Shown: positions 1 through 9,632, numbered from the stretch's first letter. The stretch is DNA of 64,000 bases from Stenotrophomonas sp. 610A2 (GCF_030549615.1 NZ_CP130832.1:2294001-2358000); one strand, 5' to 3'. Numbers and translations are program-made. Notes: generated from the letters alone by a model not told the origin.

Positions 1-69
1 GCAGCGGCAATGTGTTTTCCGTATTCACCTGAATAGCGACGCTTAGCCTCTGGCGGGCTTTGTGCAGAA

Positions 70-87
70 GGAGTACAAATGTACTCC
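70..87. promoter_or_regulatory. LexA2-type operator overlapping the lexA start
   Basis: A perfect 8-2-8 palindrome, GGAGTACAAATGTACTCC, covers the first codon of the lexA-like gene. Its core is GTAC-N4-GTAC, close to the GTAC-N4-GTGC box reported for LexA2 of Pseudomonas putida mutagenesis cassettes and unlike the Escherichia coli CTGT-N8-ACAG box. Repressor bound here would block initiation, so autoregulation of the whole lexA-imuA-imuB-dnaE2 operon is inferred. Confidence 0.75.
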
Positions 88-696
88 ATGACCGAGCTCA
101 GCCCCCGCCGTACTGCCATCCTTCGCTACATCCGTGACCAGGTGACCGGACATGGGCAGGCGCCCTCGTTGGCTGAAATCGCCGCTGCCTGCGGGCTTGC
201 CTCGCGCGGTGCCGCGCGCAAGCACGTGCTGGCCTTGAGCGAGGCGGGTCTGATCGAGGTGGCTGCGGGTCAGGCCCGCGGGATTCGCCCGGCGGGGCAG
301 ATCCCACGGACGGAGCTGCTGCAGGTGCCCGTGCTTGGGCGGGTCGCCGCAGGCGCACCGATCGGAGCCGACGCGGAGCTGGCCGACACCTTGGCCCTGG
401 ATGAGCGGCTGTTTGCCGCGCGCCCGGATTACCTGCTGCGCGTGCAAGGCGATTCGATGATCGATGACGGCATCCTCGATGGTGATCTGGTCGCGGTCCG
501 GCGCAGCAGTGATGCGCGCAATGGTCAGACGGTGGTGGCGCGGCTGGACGGTGAGTTGACCATCAAGCGGCTCTCGCGCAGTGGTACAACGCTGCGGCTG
601 CTGCCGCGCAACCCGGCCTATGCGCCGATTGAAGTGCAGCACGATCAGGACTTCGCCATCGAGGGCGTGTTCTGTGGTTTGGTCCGGCGTGGCTGA
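79..696 (+). CDS. lexA: LexA-family SOS repressor (LexA2-like)
   Basis: This 205-residue protein has the LexA layout: an N-terminal winged-helix DNA-binding domain (about residues 5-70) and a C-terminal S24 self-cleavage domain. The Ala91-Gly92 cleavage bond, nucleophile Ser126 (GDSM) and Lys163 (TIKR) are all present, so RecA-stimulated self-cleavage should work. ATG79 is preceded by AGAAGG at good distance; a second in-frame ATG at 88 would also fit. The gene overlaps imuA by one base (TGATG), making it the first gene of a mutasome operon. By family knowledge this is the cassette-specific LexA2 rather than the housekeeping LexA; that assignment rests on context and the operator type. Confidence 0.93.
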   Translation: MYSMTELSPRRTAILRYIRDQVTGHGQAPSLAEIAAACGLASRGAARKHVLALSEAGLIEVAAGQARGIRPAGQIPRTELLQVPVLGRVAAGAPIGADAELADTLALDERLFAARPDYLLRVQGDSMIDDGILDGDLVAVRRSSDARNGQTVVARLDGELTIKRLSRSGTTLRLLPRNPAYAPIEVQHDQDFAIEGVFCGLVRRG

Positions 697-1316
697 TGGG
701 CGCGGTTGTTGCCCTCGACAGCCTGCTGCACGAACGCCGGGTCTGGCGTGGTCGGCCTGCGCCACTGCCGGCCAGCCGCCAACCGACGGGTTATGCGCAA
801 CTGGATGATGTGCTGCCTACCGGCGGTTGGCCGGAGTCGGCGTTGAGCGAAATCCTGTTGCCCGCAGAAGGCGTGGGTGAGCTGCGCCTGCTATGGCCAT
901 CGTTGGCGCGTTTGACCCAGGCTGGCGAGCGTGTGGTGCTGGTGGCACCGCCACATATTCCTTATGCGCCGGCCTGGCAGGCGGCGGGCATCGACCTGCG
1001 CCAGCTGCAGGTGGTGCAGGCGGCGGATCAACGCGATGCGCTCTGGGCCACTGAACAATGCCTGCGTTCGGGCAGCTGCGGTGCAGTGCTGTGCTGGCCG
1101 CAGATGGCCGAGGACAAGGCCTTGCGGCGGCTGCAGGTGGCGGCCGAATCAGGGCAGACGCTGGGTTTTGCCAGCCGGCCGTTGCAGGCGGCAAAGAACC
1201 CTTCGCCGGCCGCCCTGCGCATCGCCATCGATGCACAGCCGGCGCAGCTGCGGGTGCTGAAGTGTCGTGGTGGCATGGTGCCGTCGCGCCCGTTGCCGTT
1301 TGCCCGGGAGCAGTAA
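696..1316 (+). CDS. imuA: ImuA, RecA-like mutasome accessory protein
   Basis: This 206-residue protein matches ImuA (also called SulA-like or ImuA') of the translesion cassette. The N-terminal stretch with PTGYAQLDDVLPTGGWP and a following ILLPAEGVGELRLLWP segment resembles the RecA/SulA fold with a degenerate nucleotide-binding loop. In the families studied, ImuA helps ImuB and DnaE2 carry out damage-induced mutagenesis. The ATG overlaps the lexA stop by one base and imuB begins three bases after its stop, so the genes are coupled. Confidence 0.9.
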   Translation: MGAVVALDSLLHERRVWRGRPAPLPASRQPTGYAQLDDVLPTGGWPESALSEILLPAEGVGELRLLWPSLARLTQAGERVVLVAPPHIPYAPAWQAAGIDLRQLQVVQAADQRDALWATEQCLRSGSCGAVLCWPQMAEDKALRRLQVAAESGQTLGFASRPLQAAKNPSPAALRIAIDAQPAQLRVLKCRGGMVPSRPLPFAREQ

Positions 1317-1319
1317 GCC

Positions 1320-2741
1320 GTGCGCTGGGCCTGCATCCTGTTGCCACACCTGGCCATGGACGGCGTCCTGCGTGGCTGTGCCGAGCCGGACGCGGCGCGG
1401 GTATTGATCAGTGGGCCCAGCCAGCGGCGGGTGCTGCATGCAGTCAATCCCGCGGCGGCGGCGCTGGGGCTGAAGGCAGGGCAGTCGCTGGTGACGGCAC
1501 AGGCATTGGCAACCGGGTTTGAAATACACCCATACGAGCCGGACGCGCAGTCGGAGTGGCATCGTTTTCTTGCGGCTTGGGCGTATCAATTCAGTTCGCA
1601 GGTCAGCCTGCAGTATGCGCAGGCGCTGATCATCGAAATCGAGCACAGCCTGGCGCTGTTCGGGCCGTGGCCGAAGTTCGAGGCGCGCCTGCGGCAGGAG
1701 TTGGGTGCCCTGGGGTTCCGTCATCGCATCGCATTGGCGCCCAATCCGGTGGCTGCTCGCGCCTTGGCCAATGCACGCGATGGTTTGAGCGTGGATGAGG
1801 CAGGGCTGGCGGCATTGCTGGGACAACTGCCGGTTGCACGTGCCGGGTTTGGTGCCAGTGCTTCGGCGGCGTTCGCGCGCATGGGCATCCGTAGCGTCAA
1901 ACAATTGCAGGGCCTGCCACGGGCCAGCATCAACCGGCGCTTTGCACCCGATGTACTGCGGCAGCTGGATGCCTTGCTCGGCGAGCGTGCCTTCGTATTG
2001 CAGCCGTATCAGCCACCGGATGTGTTCGAGCTGCGCATCGAACTTGGCTATGAAGTGGAGTCTTCGCAGGCGCTGCTGTTCCCACTGCGCCGCCTGACCT
2101 CCGACCTTGCCGCGTTCCTGGCCGGCCGCGATGGCAGCGTGCAGCGTTTTGCGCTGTTGCTGGAACACGAGGACCGCCCGCCCACCACCTTGGAGATCGG
2201 CCTGCTTGCGGCCGAGCGTGATGCCAGCCTGTTGTTCGAGATTGCCCGCAGCCGCCTGGAGCAGGCCAAGATCCCGGCGCCGGTGCGTCAGTTCGGCCTG
2301 CGCGCCGATCAGTTGCCGGCCTTTGTGCCGGAGCACCGTGAGCTGTTCGATACCCGTCCGCAGCAGAGCATGCCGTGGGAACAGCTGCGCGAACGCCTGC
2401 GTGCCCGTCTGGGTGATCAATCCGTGCACGGCCTGCGCGTGCATGCCGACCATCGACCCGAATATGCCTGGCGTGGCGTGGTGGCTCCAGCTGCTGCTTC
2501 AACAGCCGATAGCCTGCCGTCGCCAATGCGGCCTGGTTGGTTGCTGCGCACGCCGCAGCCCTGGCCGGGAGCAAGCCCGGAACTGCTGTCGGCGCCGGAA
2601 CGGATCGAGAGTGGCTGGTGGGATGGCGATGACGTGCGTCGTGATTACTACCGGGTCAGTACCCGCTTTGGCCAGCAGGCATGGGCGTGGCGCGAGGTGG
2701 GCGGCGAGGGCGGCTTCATGCTGCAGGGCTGGTTCGCATGA
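1320..2741 (+). CDS. imuB: ImuB, inactive Y-family polymerase homologue
   Basis: This 473-residue protein starts with GTG and has the typical ImuB opening ([13 protein letters not shown]) and C-terminal ending ([14 protein letters not shown]). ImuB proteins have a Y-family polymerase fold without the catalytic acidic residues. They act as a hub joining the beta clamp, ImuA and DnaE2. The stop overlaps the dnaE2 start as ATGA, so the two proteins should be made in matched amounts. The GTG start follows the imuA stop by three bases and gives the expected N-terminus. Confidence 0.93.
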   Translation: MRWACILLPHLAMDGVLRGCAEPDAARVLISGPSQRRVLHAVNPAAAALGLKAGQSLVTAQALATGFEIHPYEPDAQSEWHRFLAAWAYQFSSQVSLQYAQALIIEIEHSLALFGPWPKFEARLRQELGALGFRHRIALAPNPVAARALANARDGLSVDEAGLAALLGQLPVARAGFGASASAAFARMGIRSVKQLQGLPRASINRRFAPDVLRQLDALLGERAFVLQPYQPPDVFELRIELGYEVESSQALLFPLRRLTSDLAAFLAGRDGSVQRFALLLEHEDRPPTTLEIGLLAAERDASLLFEIARSRLEQAKIPAPVRQFGLRADQLPAFVPEHRELFDTRPQQSMPWEQLRERLRARLGDQSVHGLRVHADHRPEYAWRGVVAPAAASTADSLPSPMRPGWLLRTPQPWPGASPELLSAPERIESGWWDGDDVRRDYYRVSTRFGQQAWAWREVGGEGGFMLQGWFA

Positions 2742-5700
2742 CGGCCGGTTATGCCGAGCTGCATTGCCTGTCCGCTTTCAGCTTCCAGCGCGGCGCATCG
2801 ACTGCGGATGAGTTGTTCGCACGAGCAAAAGCACATGGCTACCAGGCACTGGCCATCACCGACGAATGCACGCTGGCCGGCATCGTGCGTGCCTGGCGCG
2901 CGTCCAAGGAAACAGGCTTGCAGCTGATTGTCGGCAGCGAGATCCAACTGGAAAACGGCGCCAAGCTGGTCCTGCTGGTGGAAGACGCCGCAGGCTACCA
3001 AACGCTGTGCTGGTTGATAACACAGGCAAGGCGGCGGGCGGAAAAGGGCGAGTACCGGCTGTTGGCCGAGGACCTGGCGGCGATTGATCGCAGTGGCCTG
3101 CTGGCCTTGTGGCTGCCTGCGGTACAACCAGAACCTGCCGAGGGCATGCAGTTGCGGGGATGGTTCCCGCAGCGCTGCTGGATTGCGGTGGAACTGCACC
3201 ATGGTGCCGATGACGATGCGCGTCTGCAGCAGCTGCAGGTACTGGGCGCAGAGCTGCAGCTGCCATTGGTGGCTGCTGGTGACGTGCATATGCATGCACG
3301 TGGACGCCGGGCATTGCAGGATGTGATGACGGCCATCCGCCACCGTGTCACCGTTGCCGAGGCCGGGCAGCGGCTGTTCGCCAACGGTGAGCGGCATCTG
3401 CGTCCGCTGCAGGCGTTGCAGGCGATCTATCCAGCAGCATTGTTGCAGCAGACGCTGTGCATCGCCGAACGCTGCGCCGGGTTTGACCTGAAAGAAGCCG
3501 TCAACTATCTATATCCCAGCGAGGTGGTACCCGCCGGTTACACCGCGCAGTGCTGGCTGGCGGAGCTGGTGACGCGTGGTGCGGGCAAACGTTGGCCGGA
3601 CGGTACTCCGCCGCAGGCACAGGCCCTGATCGAAAAGGAACTGGGCCTGATCGCCAAGAAAAAGTACGCCTCGTACTTCCTTACCGTGCATGATCTGGTG
3701 GCATACGCCCGCAGCATTGGCATCGTTTGCCAAGGGCGGGGTTCGGCCGCCAACTCGGTGGTCTGCTTCGTGCTGGGTATTACCGAACTGGATCCTTCGC
3801 ACAGCCATCTATTGTTTGAGCGCTTCATTTCGGACGACCGCGATGAGCCGCCGGATATCGACGTCGACTTCGAGCACGAACGACGCGAGGAAGTCATCCA
3901 GTACGTGTTTTCGCGCTATGGCCGTGAGCGTGCTGCCCTGGCTGCGGTCGCCACGCAGTACGGCGGGCGTGGTGCCCTGCGTGACGTGGCGCGGGTACTG
4001 GGCATGCCCGGTGACGTGATCACCCAGCTGACTTCCTGTGTCGGCCATTGGTCGGACAGCATTCCGGAGGAAGAGCGCCTGCGCGAGCATGGTTTCGACC
4101 CGGATAGCCCGCTGCTGCGCCGCATCCTGATACTGGCCAACGAACTGATTGATTTCCCGCATTACCTGTCCCAGCATCCGGGTGGCTTCGTCATTTCGGA
4201 GCGCGCCCTGCACAGCATGGTGCCGGTGGAGAATGCGGCGATGGAAGCACGCACCGTGATCCAGTGGGACAAGGATGATCTTGAAACGCTGGGCCTGATG
4301 AAAGTCGACGTTTTGGCGCTGGGCATGCTCACCGCGGTGCGCCGTTGTTTCGATCTGATCGAGCGTTATCGCGGCCTGCATTTCACCTTGGCGACGATCC
4401 CTCAGGAAGACAAGAAAACCTACGCGATGATCAGTCGCGCCGATACCATCGGCGTGTTCCAGATCGAATCGCGTGCACAGATGGCGATGCTGCCGCGGCT
4501 GAAGCCGCAGACGTTCTACGATCTGGTGGTTGAAGTGGCCATTGTCCGTCCCGGTCCGATCCAGGGTGACATGGTGCATCCCTACCTGCGCCGCCGTACC
4601 GGCGAAGAGTTGGTCAGTTATCCCTCCAAAGCATTGGAAGCGGTGCTTGAACGCACCTTGGGTGTGCCGCTGTTCCAGGAACAGGTGATGCAGATCGCGA
4701 TGGTGGCAGCGGGCTATAACGCCAGTGAAGCCGATAGCCTGCGCCGTTCGATGGCAGCGTGGAAGCGCCACGGCGGGCTGGAGCCGCATCGGCTGAAACT
4801 CACCGAGGGCATGCTGGAACGCGGCTATCCACTGGAGTTCGCCGAACGCATCTTCGAGCAGATCAAGGGTTTCGGCAGCTATGGCTTTCCGGAAAGCCAT
4901 GCGGCCAGTTTCGCGCTGATCGCCTACGCCAGCAGCTGGTTGAAATGCCATTACGCGGCTGAGTTCGCCTGTGCGCTGCTCAACAGCCAGCCGATGGGTT
5001 TCTACAGCCCGGACCAGTTGCTGCAGGATGTGCGCCGGCATGGCGTGGCAACGCGGCCGCTGGATGTGCGTTACAGCGGCTGGGAATGCTCCCTGGAATG
5101 GGAGCGCGACAATGAGCGGCTGGCAATCCGCCTGGGCTTTTGCCTGGTGCGTGGTTTCAACGCGGAAGACGCATTGCGCATCGAGCAGGCGAGGGCGCAG
5201 ACCGCGTTCACCGATATCGCCGACCTGTGCCGACGTGCCGATCTCGATGCACGCGCCCGTGCCTTGCTCGCCGATGCGGGCGCCTTGCGCGGCATGGTCG
5301 GTAACCGGCATCGGGCGCGCTGGGCAATTGCCGGTGTCGAAGACCAGCGGCCCTTGTTTGACGATCAACCGGCAACCGCTGAAGCCGATGTCGCCTTGCC
5401 GATGCCCAGTGCCGGCGAGGATCTGAACGCCGATTACGCCTTGCTCGGTACCACCTTGGAGCTGCATCCGTTGGCGCGCCTGCGACGCCAGCTGAGCGCG
5501 CGCCGCTGCCGCAGTTCCAAGGATCTGGAAAGCATGCGCAGCACCGGCAATGTGCTGGTCGCCGGCCTGGTGCGCGGCCGTCAACGTCCTGCGACGGCGA
5601 GCGGCGTCACCTTCATCACCCTGGAAGACGAGTTCGGCCAGATCAATGTCGTGGTCTGGCGACAGTTAGCCGAGCGCCAGCGGCAGGTGTTCCTGGAATC

Positions 5701-5827
5701 ACGGCTGATGCAGGTCAGCGGCCGGTTGGAAGCCGAAAACGGCGTGCGTCACCTGATCGCACGCCGCCTGGATGATCTGTCGCCGCTATTGGGCAGCCTG
5801 GACGTGCGCAGCCGCGACTTCCATTGA
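2738..5827 (+). CDS. dnaE2: Error-prone DNA polymerase III alpha-like subunit DnaE2
   Basis: This 1029-residue protein is a C-family polymerase of the DnaE2/ImuC type, which performs translesion synthesis with ImuA and ImuB. It has an N-terminal PHP domain (from [11 protein letters not shown]), the palm motif PDIDVDF near residue 373 carrying two catalytic aspartates, and an OB-fold near the C-terminus ([11 protein letters not shown]). The length fits DnaE2 and is shorter than replicative DnaE. ATG2738 is chosen because it overlaps the imuB stop as ATGA and starts directly at the PHP domain; a longer in-frame opening from 2681 would read through imuB. The 3' end converges on fliP with only 51 bases between stops. 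Confidence 0.96.
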   Translation: MTAGYAELHCLSAFSFQRGASTADELFARAKAHGYQALAITDECTLAGIVRAWRASKETGLQLIVGSEIQLENGAKLVLLVEDAAGYQTLCWLITQARRRAEKGEYRLLAEDLAAIDRSGLLALWLPAVQPEPAEGMQLRGWFPQRCWIAVELHHGADDDARLQQLQVLGAELQLPLVAAGDVHMHARGRRALQDVMTAIRHRVTVAEAGQRLFANGERHLRPLQALQAIYPAALLQQTLCIAERCAGFDLKEAVNYLYPSEVVPAGYTAQCWLAELVTRGAGKRWPDGTPPQAQALIEKELGLIAKKKYASYFLTVHDLVAYARSIGIVCQGRGSAANSVVCFVLGITELDPSHSHLLFERFISDDRDEPPDIDVDFEHERREEVIQYVFSRYGRERAALAAVATQYGGRGALRDVARVLGMPGDVITQLTSCVGHWSDSIPEEERLREHGFDPDSPLLRRILILANELIDFPHYLSQHPGGFVISERALHSMVPVENAAMEARTVIQWDKDDLETLGLMKVDVLALGMLTAVRRCFDLIERYRGLHFTLATIPQEDKKTYAMISRADTIGVFQIESRAQMAMLPRLKPQTFYDLVVEVAIVRPGPIQGDMVHPYLRRRTGEELVSYPSKALEAVLERTLGVPLFQEQVMQIAMVAAGYNASEADSLRRSMAAWKRHGGLEPHRLKLTEGMLERGYPLEFAERIFEQIKGFGSYGFPESHAASFALIAYASSWLKCHYAAEFACALLNSQPMGFYSPDQLLQDVRRHGVATRPLDVRYSGWECSLEWERDNERLAIRLGFCLVRGFNAEDALRIEQARAQTAFTDIADLCRRADLDARARALLADAGALRGMVGNRHRARWAIAGVEDQRPLFDDQPATAEADVALPMPSAGEDLNADYALLGTTLELHPLARLRRQLSARRCRSSKDLESMRSTGNVLVAGLVRGRQRPATASGVTFITLEDEFGQINVVVWRQLAERQRQVFLESRLMQVSGRLEAENGVRHLIARRLDDLSPLLGSLDVRSRDFH

Positions 5828-5878
5828 TGGCCAGCGGAACGGCGCGCCGCGCAGACGTGCCGGAATACTGGCGCGCTA

Positions 5879-6658
5879 CTACACCGCGTTGAAGCTGGCT
5901 GCCAAGGTGCCAACCACCAGCACCCAACCGTCCACCAGCACGAACAGCAATATCTTGAACGGTGCCGACACCAGCATGGGCGACAGCATCATCATGCCCA
6001 TCGACATCAGCACGCTGGAGACAACCAGATCGATGATGACGAACGGGATGAAGATCAGGAAGCCGATTTCAAACGCGGTCTTCAGCTCGCTGGTGACGAA
6101 GGAGGCAACCAGTACCGGGAACGGAATCGCATCCGGGCTGGCGTAAGGACCTTGCCCGGCCAGGCCGGCGAAGGTCATCAGGTCGGTCTCGCGGACCTGC
6201 GCCAGCATGAAGGCGCGCAGTGGTGCGGTGGTCAGCTGCCAGGCGGTCTGGAAGTCGATCTGGCCATCCAGATACGGCGCCATGCCGGTGGACCACGACT
6301 TGTCCCAGACCGGCATCATGATCATCGCGGTCAGGAACAAGGCCAGGCCAAGCAGGATCTGGTTGGACGGCGTCTGCCCGGTGCCCAGTGCCTGACGCAG
6401 CAGGCCGAGCACGATGATGATGCGGGTGAATGCGGTGAGCACCAGCAACATCGACGGCAGCAGGGTGATTGCCGTCATCAACAACAAGGTCTGCAGCGGC
6501 AGGCTGACCGGCGCACCGCCGATCTTGCCGACGTTCACGTCCGGCAGCGCCGGCACCTGCGGGCCGGGCGTGGCCCAGGCGAACAGCGGCAGCGCCAGCA
6601 TCGCCAACAGGATCAGCAATTGCCAACAGCAGCGGGAATTAGAGCGTTGACCCGACAT
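5879..6658 (-). CDS. fliP: Flagellar export gate protein FliP
   Basis: This 259-residue inner-membrane protein of the flagellar type III export gate has an N-terminal signal or membrane segment and the hallmark FliP core (ITLLPSMLLVLTAFTRIIIVL, then GLALFLTAMIMMPVW). The C-terminus (LFVLVDGWVLVVGTLAASF) is intact, so the gene is not truncated. It lies two bases after fliO at the end of fliLMNOP. Normally fliQ and fliR follow; here the stop is followed by 51 bases and the end of convergent dnaE2. Confidence 0.96.
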   Translation of the reverse strand: MSGQRSNSRCCWQLLILLAMLALPLFAWATPGPQVPALPDVNVGKIGGAPVSLPLQTLLLMTAITLLPSMLLVLTAFTRIIIVLGLLRQALGTGQTPSNQILLGLALFLTAMIMMPVWDKSWSTGMAPYLDGQIDFQTAWQLTTAPLRAFMLAQVRETDLMTFAGLAGQGPYASPDAIPFPVLVASFVTSELKTAFEIGFLIFIPFVIIDLVVSSVLMSMGMMMLSPMLVSAPFKILLFVLVDGWVLVVGTLAASFNAV

Positions 6659-6660
6659 GT

Positions 6661-7068
6661 TCAGGAGTCCTTGCGCAGCTTCTGTGCCAGCAGCTGGGCG
6701 AAATTCGGTAGTTGTTTGAGATTGGGCAGGGCCGGTGCAGGCGTCTGCGGCAGCGGCTCGGGCAGCTGGTGCAAGGTGCTGATGCCGCCGGCGGTGATGC
6801 CCAGCAGCAACTGCTGGCCATTGACGTCGACCACCACCACACGCTCTTTGGCACCGACATTGATGCTGGCGACCACCTTCAGGCCTTCGGCCGGGCGGAA
6901 CGCGCCGCCGGGCATGCGCTTGAGCAACCAGCCCAGGCCGATGATCAGGCCCAGCACCAGCAGCAAGGTGAAGAACGCGCCGAACAGGCCGGGCGCGCTG
7001 GCCGCGTGCTGGCCGACCGGCGTTGCCGCCTTGGCGGCCGGCGCGGCATAGGCGAGCAGTGCGATCAA
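6661..7068 (-). CDS. fliO: Flagellar biosynthesis protein FliO
   Basis: This small bitopic membrane protein (135 residues) has one transmembrane helix at about residues 28-50 (GAFFTLLLVLGLIIGLGWLL) followed by a soluble FliO domain with VVASINVGAKERVVVVDVNG. FliO helps assemble the FliP ring of the export gate. The start codon is TTG and overlaps the fliN stop as TTGA, which suggests re-initiation and low output. A proline-rich tail follows the domain. Position between fliN and fliP is canonical. Confidence 0.9.
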   Translation of the reverse strand: MIALLAYAAPAAKAATPVGQHAASAPGLFGAFFTLLLVLGLIIGLGWLLKRMPGGAFRPAEGLKVVASINVGAKERVVVVDVNGQQLLLGITAGGISTLHQLPEPLPQTPAPALPNLKQLPNFAQLLAQKLRKDS

Positions 7069-7412
7069 CGCAGTCTCCGGATGCGCTCGCTGGGGCTGAC
7101 CACGTCGGTCAGGCGCACGCCGAAGCGATCATTGATGACCACGACTTCACCGTGCGCGATCAAGGTGCCGTTGACGAACACGTCCAGCGATTCGCCAGCA
7201 CCACGCTCCAGTTCCACCACCGAGCCCTGGTTGAGCTGCAGCAGGTTGCGGATCGGCAGGCGCGCGCGGCCGACTTCCAGCGACAAGGTCACCGGTACGT
7301 CGAGGATGACGTCCAGGTCCAGGTCGGTGTTGGTGGCGTTGTCGGCTTGCAGGTTGGCGAACTGTGCCGGCGTTGCGCCGTTTTCAGTTTCGGGAGAGTG
7401 GTTGTCATTCAT
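7065..7412 (-). CDS. fliN: Flagellar motor switch protein FliN
   Basis: The 115-residue product carries the SpoA/FliN C-ring domain (LDVILDVPVTLSLEVGRARL to SPSERIRRLR) after a short acidic, Asn-rich N-terminus. FliN forms the lower C-ring with FliM and FliG and takes part in rotation switching and export. ATG7412 is chosen because it gives the normal family length and overlaps the fliM stop by eight bases; further upstream extension would lie inside fliM. Confidence 0.95.
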   Translation of the reverse strand: MNDNHSPETENGATPAQFANLQADNATNTDLDLDVILDVPVTLSLEVGRARLPIRNLLQLNQGSVVELERGAGESLDVFVNGTLIAHGEVVVINDRFGVRLTDVVSPSERIRRLR

Positions 7413-8421
7413 CGGTGTTTTCCTGAATCGCGGGAACGTTGGGGCGCTTTCCCGGAGGATGGGTAGCAGTGATCTTGATGGCGTTGCGTTCGTTGGACAC
7501 ACCAAACTCGCCGGTGAATACCGGGATGCCTTCCACGCACAGTGGCACCTGCTTGGGCATTTCGATCGGCAGTACATCGCCGATCTTCAACCTGGTCAGC
7601 TCGCGCAGGCTCATGCGGCGCTTGGCCAGTACGCTGGACAGCTCGACTTCGGCGGTATCCAGCTGCTCGCGCAGCATGATGGCCCAGCTCTCGTCGCGGT
7701 CATTGCGATCGCTCTGGATGCCGGCATCGAGCAGCTCGCGGATCGGTTCCAGCATCGAGTACGGCAAGGTGATGTGGATGTCGCCGCCGCCACTGTCCAG
7801 TTCGACGTGGAAACGGCTGACCACCACGTATTCGCGCGGGCTGACGATGTTGGCGAAGTGCGGGTTGATCTCGGAGTTGATGTAGTCGAAGTCGACATTC
7901 ATCACCGGGCCCCAGGCTTCGCGCAGATCGGTGAAGGTCTGCTTGAGCATCAGCTGGATCACGCGCATTTCGGTAGCGGTGAACTCGCGGCCTTCGATGC
8001 GGGTCGGGTAGCGTCCATCACCGCCGAAGAAATTGTCGACGATGGCGAACACCAGGGTCGGCTCGAACACGATCAGGCCGGTGCCGCGCAGCGGCTTGAA
8101 GCGGATCAGGTTGAGGTTGGTCGGTACATATAGCGAATGCAGGTAGTCGCCGAACTTGATCAGCTCGATGCCACGCACCGACAACTCGGCCGAACGCCGG
8201 ATCAGGTTGAACAGGCCGATGCGCCACAGGCGCGCAAACCGCTCATTGACCATTTCCAGGGTCGGCATGCGCCCGCGGATGATGCGGTCCTGGCTGGCGA
8301 AATCGTAGGAACGCGCTTCGCCAGGTGCCGCCTCCGGCTCGGCGGTATTGACCGAGCCGGAATCGACGCCGTGCAGCAGGGCGTCGATCTCGTCTTGGGA
8401 CAGCAGGTCGTTGATGCTCAT
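7405..8421 (-). CDS. fliM: Flagellar motor switch protein FliM
   Basis: This 338-residue C-ring protein begins with the CheY-P-binding peptide (SQDEIDALL). The middle domain follows (MPTLEMVNERFARLWR, GTGLIVFEPTLVFAIVDNFFGG) and the FliN-like SpoA domain is at the C-terminus (LKIGDVLPIEMPKQVPLCVEG). FliM binds phosphorylated CheY and transmits the switch signal to FliG. It lies nine bases after fliL and overlaps fliN. Confidence 0.97.
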   Translation of the reverse strand: MSINDLLSQDEIDALLHGVDSGSVNTAEPEAAPGEARSYDFASQDRIIRGRMPTLEMVNERFARLWRIGLFNLIRRSAELSVRGIELIKFGDYLHSLYVPTNLNLIRFKPLRGTGLIVFEPTLVFAIVDNFFGGDGRYPTRIEGREFTATEMRVIQLMLKQTFTDLREAWGPVMNVDFDYINSEINPHFANIVSPREYVVVSRFHVELDSGGGDIHITLPYSMLEPIRELLDAGIQSDRNDRDESWAIMLREQLDTAEVELSSVLAKRRMSLRELTRLKIGDVLPIEMPKQVPLCVEGIPVFTGEFGVSNERNAIKITATHPPGKRPNVPAIQENTDE

Positions 8422-8430
8422 CGTGGCGCC

Positions 8431-8946
8431 TTACTGGGTCACAAAGCTGGTGAACAACAGCTCATCGGCGCTGTTCTGGCCGGTTTCGGCCTTCATCAGC
8501 TTCTGCACTTCCGCCAGCGCGGCGGCCTGCAGCTTTTCCTTGCCCGCGCGGTCGGCGATCTGGGTCGGCTCGACCTGCGAGAACAGCATCAACAATTTGG
8601 CGCGGATGGCCGGGGCGTGGGTCTGCAGCGCAGCCAGGGCCAACGGATCACGGGTCATCAGCTGCACCTCGACCTGCAGGTAGCGCGGGCCATCGACCGG
8701 GCCGCTGAGGTTGACCACGAAGGCCGGGTCCAGCGCGAAGTACTGGGCCGGGGCCGGCGTCTTGGGCTTGGCCTCCTTGCTGGCTTCGGCGTGGTCCTTG
8801 CCCTGGATGAAATACCAGACGCCGCCACCGGCTGCGGCAGCAGCGAACACGGCGATCAGGGCGGGAACCAACAACGAGCGCTTCGGTTTGCTTGCCGCTT
8901 CCTTGGTGGGTTCAGCTTTGCGGTTTTTATCAGCGGCAACGGCCAC
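8431..8946 (-). CDS. fliL: Flagellar basal body-associated protein FliL
   Basis: This 171-residue protein has a lysine-rich cytoplasmic start, one transmembrane helix at about residues 25-47 and a periplasmic FliL domain (YFALDPAFVVNLSG, RYLQVEVQLMTRD). FliL surrounds the stator and supports torque. The start is GTG with an AGGAG ribosome site seven bases before it. It is the first gene of fliLMNOP, with a sigma54-type promoter 34 bases upstream. Confidence 0.93.
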   Translation of the reverse strand: MAVAADKNRKAEPTKEAASKPKRSLLVPALIAVFAAAAAGGGVWYFIQGKDHAEASKEAKPKTPAPAQYFALDPAFVVNLSGPVDGPRYLQVEVQLMTRDPLALAALQTHAPAIRAKLLMLFSQVEPTQIADRAGKEKLQAAALAEVQKLMKAETGQNSADELLFTSFVTQ

Positions 8947-8979
8947 GTGGAGCTCCTCAGGATTGCTGCCCAGTCAGAT

Positions 8980-8994
8980 GCAAGGGCTGTGCCG
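8980..8994 (-). promoter_or_regulatory. Sigma54-type promoter of fliLMNOP
   Basis: Read on the - strand the site is CGGCACAGCCCTTGC, matching the -24/-12 consensus TGGCAC-N5-TTGC with the GG and GC pairs at correct spacing. It ends 34 bases before the fliL start codon. RpoN and the activator FleQ are both encoded in this window. Confidence 0.8.
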
Positions 8995-9031
8995 GAGGAG
9001 GGGGTGACGGACTATTGACGCAACGTCGGGG

Positions 9032-9110
9032 TTTTGTGGGAGCGGTGTAAACCGCGAAGCTGGTGATCTGTCAGATGGTCAGCTTCGCGGTTTACACCGC
9101 TCCCACAAAA
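9032..9110. repeat. Inverted pair of REP palindromes left of the RAYT gene
   Basis: Two REP units face each other with 30-base perfect arms at 9032-9061 and 9081-9110 (arm core GTGGGAGCGGTGTAAACCGC). The pair can form a large cruciform. Each unit also contains its own small hairpin, GCGGT-GTAA-ACCGC. It lies between the fliL promoter and the transposase stop. Confidence 0.9.
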
Positions 9111-9119
9111 GCTGGGGAG

Positions 9120-9632
9120 TCATATCCACATCGCATTCCAATATGGGTAGAAGCGCGGCGAGCTAACCAGCCCGGCTCTGACCGGGTTCATGATGATGTA
9201 GCGGGCTGTGGCCTTCAGATCCTGATCTTTGCGGACGGTCCGGTCGTGAAATCCAGGTGCCCAAACGGGGCGGCTGATCGATTCTGGCAATGAACGTGCC
9301 GTATTGGATTTGATTGCCCGTGTCAGGGAGCTGAGGCTGGTAGAGCTCCCCAGTTGAACCAGTCCGTGCCAATGGTCTGGCATCAGTACCCAGGCCAATA
9401 GCCATGCATCACGCCAAAGTAGGGGGTGATACAAGGCTTGAGCTATGCACGAGGCTGGTTGGAGCTCCCGGAACAGTGGCTGGCGAGCTAGCGTTGTGAA
9501 GGTGACCAGATATGCGTGGCCGGGTAGGGATATCCGGCCTGTGCGGAGGGTTTTGGATCCTGGCTTTGGGTTGATTGCTGGAAGCGCTATCAACGCAGGA
9601 TGGCGCTGCGGCTTCCCAAGCGCTGTCAGCAC
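9120..9632 (-). CDS. REP-associated tyrosine transposase (RAYT)
   Basis: This 170-residue protein belongs to the IS200/IS605-like Y1 transposase family specific for REP elements. Visible hallmarks are LRTGRISLPGHAYLVTFTT near the N-terminus, the metal-binding HWH motif (MPDHWHGLVQ) and the C-terminal helix ARYIIMNPVRAGLV that supplies the candidate catalytic tyrosine. RAYTs cut single-stranded REP hairpins and are thought to spread them. REP units lie on both sides. The start is uncertain: GTG9632 gives the listed length, and the conserved region begins about 27 residues later. It sits between fliK and fliL and appears intact. Confidence 0.88.
   Translation of the reverse strand: MLTALGKPQRHPALIALPAINPKPGSKTLRTGRISLPGHAYLVTFTTLARQPLFRELQPASCIAQALYHPLLWRDAWLLAWVLMPDHWHGLVQLGSSTSLSSLTRAIKSNTARSLPESISRPVWAPGFHDRTVRKDQDLKATARYIIMNPVRAGLVSSPRFYPYWNAMWI

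Noticed and set aside
1149..2453. Open frame of 434 codons antisense to imuA and imuB
   Set aside because: It covers two well-supported coupled genes and its translation is rich in Gln, Arg and His without family features.
3809..5584. Long open frame (591 codons) antisense to dnaE2
   Set aside because: GC-rich third positions of dnaE2 suppress stops on the other strand. The translation has no recognisable domain, and dnaE2 is complete.
9032..9110. The perfect inverted repeat as an intrinsic terminator or phage attachment site
   Set aside because: The same units recur at six or more places, no T-run is attached, and no integrase is near; REP identity explains it.
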